Shown: piece after piece, positions 57,212 through 64,000 of the stretch | Numbering within the stretch: position 1 is the stretch's first letter | How the letters are laid out: every line of letters starts with the position of its first letter | NCBI GenBank assembly: GCA_037951105.1 | Contig: JBAMJV010008291.1 | Location: forward strand, 1 to 64,000 | Direction: 5' to 3' | Source of the DNA: Echinarachnius parma | Taxonomy: Eukaryota; Echinodermata; Echinoidea; Clypeasteroida; Echinarachniidae | Length of the DNA stretch: 64,000 nucleotides | Translations under genes and position numbers: made by a program | The notes under the pieces: model-generated | The model's input: the letters and a program-made list of their open reading frames with translations, nothing else | Database searches by the model: none | What the model was told of the DNA's origin: nothing

Positions 57212-58595
57212 TTATCTATATCATAGTTTCTTGTTATTTTATATTATTATTCATCATTATTCAAATACTTTGAGCCTAAAATGAAAACAAAGCCAAATAA
57301 CCAATGTTTTATATGTTAAAAAAAGATGATATTTCCTTAAGTTTTGTACACATAACACGAACATGGAAAAGATTGGGGCTGACAAGCAAAGACAAAAAGT
57401 CACATGACTTCGTAACGGTAGGTCCAATTTTCGCAAACTTGGATTAAAAAGATGCGCATGATATGAAAGAAAAATTCACGAAGCGGCGATGCGTCATCTT
57501 TGCGCGTTGTCGAATACTGAGTAAACGGGGAAAACGCGGTGAGGGGTACCTTATGCCCCCGGCCTTGTTAAAAGGTTAACTCTAATCGTCTAATAATAAT
57601 ACTAATATACATGTAACATATTTATATAGAGCATACTGTAGGCCAGCCTCTAAACGCTTTGAGAAGAAAGTTGTAGATAACAGTATATGTTTGAGCTATG
57701 ACCGATAGTGTTCCCAAAGTCCCAATTATTACTTTTGATAACAAATCTTACTTTAATTTAAAAGCTTAAACTGAGTGTTTTCTTTTTTGATCTAATATAT
57801 TATTCAAGGAAAGTAATTATGCTATTGTTAACATTGCACATGTTCTACCCTTATTTAAAATTCCACAAAATATCATGGTAAACTATGCCTGGTAATACCA
57901 TCGTAATACATCGCACACTAATATAAAATCTGCACATTTAATAAATACTATTGTAATTGTATTACCATAGCAATTTATTTAATGGCATGTAATAATATGG
58001 TATTCAATGGTATCAACACGAACAAGACAATGCATAACACAAAATAATGTACCATGAAATACTGCGGCAATAAAATCGTATTACAAACTTATATTGGTAA
58101 CAACGCGTATTATGGCAACATTTAATTGTATATTGCTATGATAAAAAGAAGGCTATGCAAACATTAAGCTATGACTGTGTACAATGCATGCACTGTACAG
58201 TTCATTCATTAAAGTCATAACAAATAGATGAGGTACAAAGGGTATTACGGCTCGATAGCCTTATTCAGCTGTGGAACATACTGCCTTACTGCTTGTCCGT
58301 TTTAGTAAGTAATGTGACATATGTCTTTTTTACTTGACATAATTGTAGAACAAAGACTTGAGGGCAAAATAAAATGCATTGTAGCGGAAAATTTGGCCAA
58401 GGTCCCCGTTGCAGTAAAGGATACAATTAATTGTAAGTCAGATCATGTGTTCTAAATGCGCAAATCAGATTGGTTGAAACACACAAATTTTCTGACTTAC
58501 AATTGATTGTATCTCTTTCTGCAGCGGGGCCAGTGTCATATAGCTGCACATGAACTATATTAATGGGTCAATGGATTCTATGTTCTCGCAATTAC

Positions 58596-58664
58596 CTGTA
58601 GACTCTGAAGGAGAGGAGCCTTTGGGACCCTTGTCCTTGACATCGATGTTCAATCTTCGCATTT
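58596..58664 (-). CDS. Linker exon, unit 8
   Basis: Gly variant; splice signals intact despite the deletion elsewhere in the unit. Confidence 0.65.
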
Positions 58665-59014
58665 CTGTAATTTCAAGGTTAAAAGAAGAATAAACAAATT
58701 TCTTGTACAACTTTGCATCTATTTTAAAGTGGTATAAATGTATTTTTACATAAGTCATTTTACCTTTGTCTAAAAAAAGTGCCTAGCAATTAGCCCTCAG
58801 ACAGGCCAAACAATATTTGAGCACTGATTCAATTCCACATCTAAACATCTTTTCAAAAGACATGTGACACATGACTGAATATATGAGCTATATAAAACAT
58901 TTTACATAACCCTAAAAATGCTGGGCTATTTGAAGTCTTCCTACGGTCGGGGGCCATTGTCCCCCCCCCCCCCCCCCCCCCCCCACCCCCTTAAGATCTG
59001 GGCCGTGAGACGCC

Positions 59015-59391
59015 ATTTCATTTTCAAGGGTGATGTTTTTACTGAGGTATATGTAGCTATCCACCTTCTCGATTGTCATGCCATCGACATTAATTGTATT
59101 GTCTTGTAGCTGGTTGCTCATCATTACTTTAGTCTTTTTAATGTTCATTTTGAGTCCTGCCTTTTTGCATAATGTCATTGCAAACCTTAAATGATTAAAA
59201 TATTCTCCATGTATTGTAATTCCTTTTGATTACCAATCCAGGTTTCTGAAGACGTCTTCCATGGCTGCTGTAAAGAGTTTTGGAGAAATTGGATCACCCT
59301 GTCTGACACCTTTCAAGATTTTGAAAGCATTGGTAGTAGTATTACTTGGATCAGCCAGCTTATTCCTTATTTCGATTGTTTTGATAATTTC
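59015..59391 (-). pseudogene. RT fragment, unit 8
   Basis: Same fragment and active-site deletion as in unit 1. Confidence 0.7.
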
Positions 59392-60815
59392 TTATCTATA
59401 TCATAGTTTCTTGTTGTTTTATATTATTATTCATCATTATTCAAATACTTTGAGCCTAAAATGAAAACAAAGCCAAATAACCAATGTTTTATATGTTAAA
59501 AAAAGAAGATATTTCCTTAAGTTTTGTACACATAACACGAACATGGAAAAGATTGGGGCTGACAAGCAAAGACAAAAAGTCACATGACTTCGTAACGGTA
59601 GGTCCATTTTTCGCAAACTTGGATTAAAAAGATGCGCATGATATAAAAGAAAACGTCACGAAGCGGCGATGCGTCATCTTTGCGCGTTGTCGAATACTGA
59701 GTAAACGGGAAAAACGCGGTGAGGGGTACCTTATGCCCCCGGCCTTGTTAAAAGGTTAACTCTAATCGTCTAATAATAATACTAATATACATGTAACATA
59801 TTTATATAGAGCATACTGTAGGCCAGCCTCTAAACGCTTTGAGAAGAAAGTTGTAGATAACAGTATATGTTTGAGCTATGACCGATAGTGTTCTTGGAAG
59901 AGAAACGATTCCAATATTCTGCAAGGGATCACATTTCGTAGCCACTGTACACAGTTTGGCTTCTATATACAGGCCTTGCTATATACATGTACAATATCTA
60001 ACTTGTATTGTGTTAATCATCTTGCTAATGGATAAATAAAGTAATAAGAAGAGGCAGGTCTAATGATCCACAATAAGTCGCACTGTATTGAACTTTAGTC
60101 AAGTTTGATAATAAATCAAATTAAAATCGTTAGAAGAATAAAGAGTGATCAACTTACTTCGTCAAATTCAACGAAAATCAGGTTGAACTTACATATTTAT
60201 CTTTTACCAAGTTGTTGGCTCACGGTAGCATAACAATAAATTGGGTTTTACTTTGTATGTCTCTCTAAATTGAAATATAGTTATGATTTAATAAACGCTC
60301 TGCGATTGTAGTCAACATCAAAAGGTGATACAATCCGACATTAATTTGAACTTTTTACTACTCACACGGGGATGAATTTCTATGAAATTTTCACACATCT
60401 TTCAGAAGAATATTGTGATAATGGTCATTATATGATCAAAGTCTCAATTATTACTTTTGATAACAAATCTTACTTTAATTTAAAAGCTTAAACTGAGTGT
60501 TTTCTTTTTTGATCTAATATATTATTCAAGGAAAGTCATTATGCTATTGTTAACATTGCACATGTTCTACCCTTATTTAAAATTCCACAAAATATCATGG
60601 TAAACTATGCCTGGTAATACCATCGTAATACATCGCACACTAATATAAAATCTGCACATTTAATAAATACTATTGTAATTGTATTACCATAGCAATTTAT
60701 TTAATGGCATGTAATAATATGGTATTCAATGGGATCAACACGAACAAGACAATGCATAACACAAAATAATGTACCATGAAATACTGCGGCAATAAAATCG
60801 TATTACAAACTTATA

Positions 60816-61365
60816 CAGGGTGGCCCCGAAATAACGGAACGGGGCACTTCCCAAAATAAAGCAACAAAACGAACATGTTCATTGGATAGTGTGTCCTTTC
60901 CAATGAACAACGATACCAAGAAAAGTAATTTTGGACGTGTAGTTTTTGTTTTAGGGCGCTTTGAGTAGGACCATGTCAGGTTCCTATTTTTGTCAATTTT
61001 TACCAAGTCAGTGCCTGATAAATGAGACTTACTGCCCGCCATACTATTCACCAATTATGTCCATTCTCTCGGCACCGCTCGGCACACAGCTGAATGCACA
61101 CTAACAATGGCGCGCAGAATACTTTCGTGTTCAATGGTATGTAGGGCAATCAGTCTCATTTATCAGGCACTGACTTGGTAAAAATTGACAAAAATAGGAA
61201 CCCGACATGGTCTCACTCAAAGCGCCCTAAAACAAAAACTACACGTCCAAAATTACTTTTCTTGGTATCGTTGTTCATTGGAAAGGACACCCTATCCGAT
61301 GGACATGTTCATTTTGTTACTTTATTTTGGGAAGTGCCCCGTTCCGTTATTTCTGGGCCACCCTG
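60816..61365. mobile_element. Tc1/mariner-type MITE with long inverted repeats, only in unit 9
   Basis: Ends CAGGGTGGCCCCGAAATAAC and the inverted GGCCACCCTG, flanked by TA (60814-60815 and 61366-61367) at a site reading CTTATATTGG in other units. The arms are about 220 bp each and nearly identical (AACGGAACGGGGCACTTCCC, CATTGGAAAGGACAC, AGGGCGCTTTGAG). The spacer of about 100 bp is unique. Frames on each arm mirror each other and are not genes. Confidence 0.85.
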
Positions 61366-61869
61366 TATTGGTAACAACGCGTATTATGGCAAAATTTAAT
61401 TGTATATTGCTATGATAAAAAGAAGGCTATGCAAACATTAAGCTATGACTGTGTACAATGCATGCACTGTACAGTTCATTCATTAAAGTCATAACAAATA
61501 GATGAGTTACAAAGGGTATTACGGCTCGATAGCCTTATTCAGCTGTGGAACATACTGCCTTACTGCTTGTCCGTTTTAGTAAGTAATGTGACATATGTCT
61601 TTTTTACTTGACATAATTGTAGAACAAAGACTTGAGGGCAAAATAAAATGCATTGTAGCGGGAAATTTGGCCAAGGTCCCCGTTGCAGTAAAGGATACAA
61701 TTAATTGTAAGTCAGATCATGTGTTCTAAATGCGCAAATCAGATTGGTTGAAACACACAAATTTTCTGACTTACAATTGATTGTATCTCTTTCTGCAGCG
61801 GGGCCAGTGTCATATAGCTGCACATGAACTATATTAATGGGTCAATGGATTCTATGTTCTCGCAATTAC

Positions 61870-61938
61870 CTGTAGACTCTGAAGGAGAGGAGCCTTTGGG
61901 ACCCTTGTCCTTGACATCGATGTTCAATCTTCGCATTT
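61870..61938 (-). CDS. Linker exon, unit 9 (5'-most copy)
   Basis: Gly variant; splice signals intact. As the 5'-most copy on the minus strand it would receive the splice from any upstream exon, which must have a phase-1 donor; none was recognised between here and the window end. Confidence 0.6.
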
Positions 61939-62289
61939 CTGTAATTTCAAGGTTAAAAGAAGAATAAACAAATTTCTTGTACAACTTTGCATCTATTTTA
62001 AAGTGGTATAAATGTATTTTTACATAAGTCATTTTACCTTTGTCTAAAAAAAGTGGCTAGCAATTAGCCCTCAGACAGGCCAAACAATATTTGAGCACTG
62101 ATTCAATTCCACATCTAAACATCTTTTCAAAAGACATGTGACACATGACTGAATATATGAGCTATATAAAACATTTTACATAACCCTAAAAATGCTGGGC
62201 TATTTGAAGTCTTCCTACGGTCGGGAGCCATTGTCCCCCCCCCCCCCCCCCCCCCCCCCACCCCCTTAAGATCTCGGCCGTGAGACGCC

Positions 62290-62666
62290 GTTTCATTTTC
62301 AAGGGTGATGTTTTTACTGAGGTATATGTAGCTATCCACCTTCTCGATTGTCATGCCATCGACATTAATTGTATTGTCTTGTAGCTGGTTGCTCATCATT
62401 ACTTTAGTCTTTTTAATGTTCATTTTGAGTCCTGCCTTTTTGCATAATGTCACTGCAAACCTTAAATGATTAAAATATTCTCCATGTATTGTAATTCCTT
62501 TTGATTACCAATCCAGGTTTCTGAAGACGTCTTCCATGGCTGCTGTAAAGAGTTTCGGAGAAATTGGATCACCCTGTCTGACACCTTTCAAGATTTTGAA
62601 AGCATTGATAGTAGTATTACTTGGATCAGCCAGCTTATTCCTTATTTCGATTGTTTTGATAATTTC
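62290..62666 (-). pseudogene. RT fragment, unit 9
   Basis: Same fragment and active-site deletion as in unit 1, with one extra substitution (GCATTGATAGTAG on the plus strand). Confidence 0.7.
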
Positions 62667-63009
62667 TTATCTATATCATAGTTTCTTGTTATTTTATATT
62701 ATTATTCATCATTATTCAAATACTTTGAGCCTAAAATGAAAACAAAGCCAAATAACCAATGTTTTATATGTTAAAAAAAGAAGATATTTCCTTAAGTTTT
62801 GTACACATAACACGAACATGGAAAAGATTGGGGCTGACAAGCAAAGACAAAAAGTCACATGACTTCGTAACGGTAGGTCCAATTTTCGCAAACTTGGATT
62901 AAAAAGATGCGCATGATATAAAAGAAAAAGTCACGAAGCGTAGTAAACGGGAAAAAACGCGGTGAGGGGTACCTTATGCCCCCGGCCTTGTTAAAAGGTT
63001 AACTCTAAT

Positions 63010-63520
63010 CGTCTAATAATAATACTAATATACATGTAACATATTTATATAGAGCATACTGTAGGCCAGCCTCTAAACGCTTTGAGAAGAAAGTTGTAGA
63101 TAACAGTATATGTTTGAGCTATGACCGATAGTGTTCTTGGAAGAGAAACGATTTAAGGTTGATTTTGAAAGAGTCAACAGAAGGAGAGTTTCCTAGAGCG
63201 TTCCAGAGAAACCGACCGATGAAAGAAAATCTGCGCTCACCATATGACCGTGAGAGAACCTTGGGTTGGACTGGACGTCGAGGTTGTGGGTAGATGACCT
63301 AAGTTGACGTGTTGGTGTATATGGAACGACGAGTTCTTGTAGATAGCTGGGAGCTTGAACTTTCATGTATTTGTACATGAGCAGGAGTATTTTAAGACGT
63401 ATTCGAAGGTGGACAGATTATGAAGAATTGGAGAGATAATAATTATGGCGTTTGGTACGAGTTATGATGCGAGCGGAAGCGTTTTGCAAACGTTTTTGAT
63501 TTCAATCCAATATGTTCTAA
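63010..63520 (-). mobile_element. CR1/L2-like LINE 3' end at the array boundary
   Basis: Minus strand: RLQNASARIITRTKRHNYY, IRLKILLLMYKYMKVQAPSY, LQELVVPYTPTRQLRSSTHN, then after a frame change YGERRFSFIGRFLWNALGNS and VDSFKINLKSFLFQEHYRS to a stop, followed by a 3' UTR ending in ATTAGTATTATTATTAG. These are the last conserved blocks of a LINE polyprotein. The 3'-most part (about 63010-63153) belongs to array unit 9 and recurs in units 1-7, cut after AACGATT except in unit 7. Confidence 0.8.
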
Positions 63521-64000
63521 AATTAACGTTTGGTAGAGAGATCGGAATTAATCTAAAAACCATATTGGTATATTTTCACAAATGAGTAGGATTCGGAGAA
63601 ATTATACATGTATTTTTAATTGGGGATATCGCAATTTAGGCGAGGAAAAACACAAACTTAATTTTGAATTATACACCATAATATTTATTTGAACAGTCAT
63701 AATCATGCATTGTGTAATTGTTTAGGCATGTTTGTTGTTGCTGTTGTTGTTTTCTTAGGGCTTGCTTTTTTTCTTATATATATTTATAATTCATATTTTG
63801 TTTAGGTATCGGTATTTTATTAGTCAATGACTTACTGCCACGTTACCTTTGATACGTTAGATTTAAATATACACATCGTCGTGCATTTCACGAAGTGACA
63901 CATACCACCAAAATCGCGTTCAAAGTCGATTTTGAGTTGTATTCATTTTTTATATCTATAAACCATAGTCTTTCATTTGCCAAAATTTCAGAATGAAATT
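63521..64000. other. Non-coding end of window, nothing recognised
   Basis: AT-rich with a GTTGTTGCTGTTGTTGTT run near 63735. No exon with a phase-1 donor feeding the linker exon array could be identified. Confidence 0.4.

Larger units (their letters stand above)
55011..57714. repeat. Array unit 7 (type B)
   Basis: Left part like units 2-3 (TCTATAGACAGGCC), right part type B (GTGCTATAAATG, AGATCTCGG). It ends abruptly at GATAGTGTTC, where a deletion fuses it to the interior of unit 8. Confidence 0.9.
57715..59915. repeat. Array unit 8 (type C, 5'-shortened)
   Basis: Starts directly at CCAAAGTCCCAATTATTACT; the LINE stub end, the CCAAT filler and about 500 bp of the unit start are missing. 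The remainder matches unit 5 (AGTGCC, AGATCTGGG, TCATTGCAAACC). The linker exon is unaffected. Confidence 0.9.
38369..63153. repeat. Array of nine tandem 2.7-kb units
   Basis: Nine near-identical units head to tail, each beginning ATTCTGCAAGGGATCACATT and ending in AGAGAAACGATT, joined by the same five-base filler CCAAT (except units 7/8, where a deletion removed the join). Each unit contains, in plus-strand order: single-copy-like intron sequence, one 69-bp linker exon (minus), a piggyBac-like MITE holding an RT fragment (minus), and the last part of a LINE 3' end (minus). Unit lengths are about 2.65-2.73 kb, except unit 2 (+388 bp MITE), unit 8 (about 2.2 kb, deletion) and unit 9 (+550 bp MITE). 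Confidence 0.95.
59916..63153. repeat. Array unit 9 (rightmost, with mariner-type MITE)
   Basis: Carries mixed markers (TACCTTTGTC, GTGGC, GGGACCCTT, CGCCGTTTC) and the 550-bp insertion at 60816-61365. Near 62940 a segment of about 27 bp (GGCGATGCGTCATCTTTGCG and following) present in other units is missing. At 63153 the unit continues seamlessly into LINE coding sequence, so this is the array's original right boundary. Confidence 0.9.

Noticed and set aside
60803..61415. Mirror-image frames containing KIDKNRN(L/P)TW on both strands
   Set aside because: They lie in the two inverted arms of the mariner-type MITE; the same arm sequence is read twice.
38369..63153. Regular direct repeats considered as a CRISPR-like or rDNA-type array
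   Set aside because: Units are 2.7 kb, contain spliced-exon signals and LINE/MITE pieces, and show no repeat-spacer pattern or rRNA sequence; the context is eukaryotic.

Overview
The window looks like animal nuclear DNA from a marine invertebrate deuterostome, most likely an echinoderm and probably a sea urchin. This is inferred from three things: very long arrays of near-identical ankyrin (ANK) repeats of the ISQGADVNKGDNNG type linked to ZU5 modules, an AT-rich repeat-dense background, and many CR1/L2-like non-LTR retrotransposon fragments with ATT-rich 3' tails and TTAA- or TA-flanked MITEs. No species call is possible from sequence alone. No bacterial, phage, CRISPR, rRNA or convincing tRNA feature was found.

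Layout. 1-4000: non-coding, with a double fold-back element (1222-2018) and a piggyBac-like TTAA element (3217-3970). 4058-11677 (minus): a giant ANK-repeat gene. One exon of about 6.5 kb is broken by two frameshifts and two in-frame stops, and is followed by two clean phase-matched ANK exons. The array decays upstream to about 11890, and the 3' part of the gene lies beyond the window start. 13.4-18.7 kb: a transposon graveyard of adjoining and nested TTAA MITEs, two LINE fragments and a large CTA/AAT microsatellite. 20.5-32.2 kb: a non-coding tandem array whose monomers alternate between about 1.26 kb and about 0.68 kb, interrupted by two TA-flanked fold-back elements and a G/C-run insertion. 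33-35.3 kb: a TTAA MITE and a LINE with its RT core deleted. 36.3-38.3 kb (minus): a candidate exon, a tandemly duplicated GC-richer CCAAT-bearing segment, and an exon that starts a ZU5 domain. 38369-63153: nine tandem copies of a unit of about 2.7 kb. 63.15-63.52 kb: the LINE 3' end that the array edge runs into.

The most interesting structure is the 38-63 kb array. Every unit carries, on the minus strand, the same 69-bp cassette with a pyrimidine-rich tract and AG on one side and CAG|GTAATT on the other. It is a symmetric phase 1-1 exon encoding a 23-residue linker, so any number of copies could be spliced together and into the phase-1 ZU5 exon at 38258 without a frameshift. Each unit also holds an RTE-like reverse-transcriptase fragment that has lost its catalytic FADD region, sitting inside a piggyBac-like MITE. 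I infer two neighbouring ANK/ZU5-family genes in the same orientation: a downstream one (4-12 kb) and an upstream one whose linker exon has been amplified (36-63 kb) and whose ANK part, if present, lies beyond the right edge. Transcription and splicing are not demonstrated by the sequence.
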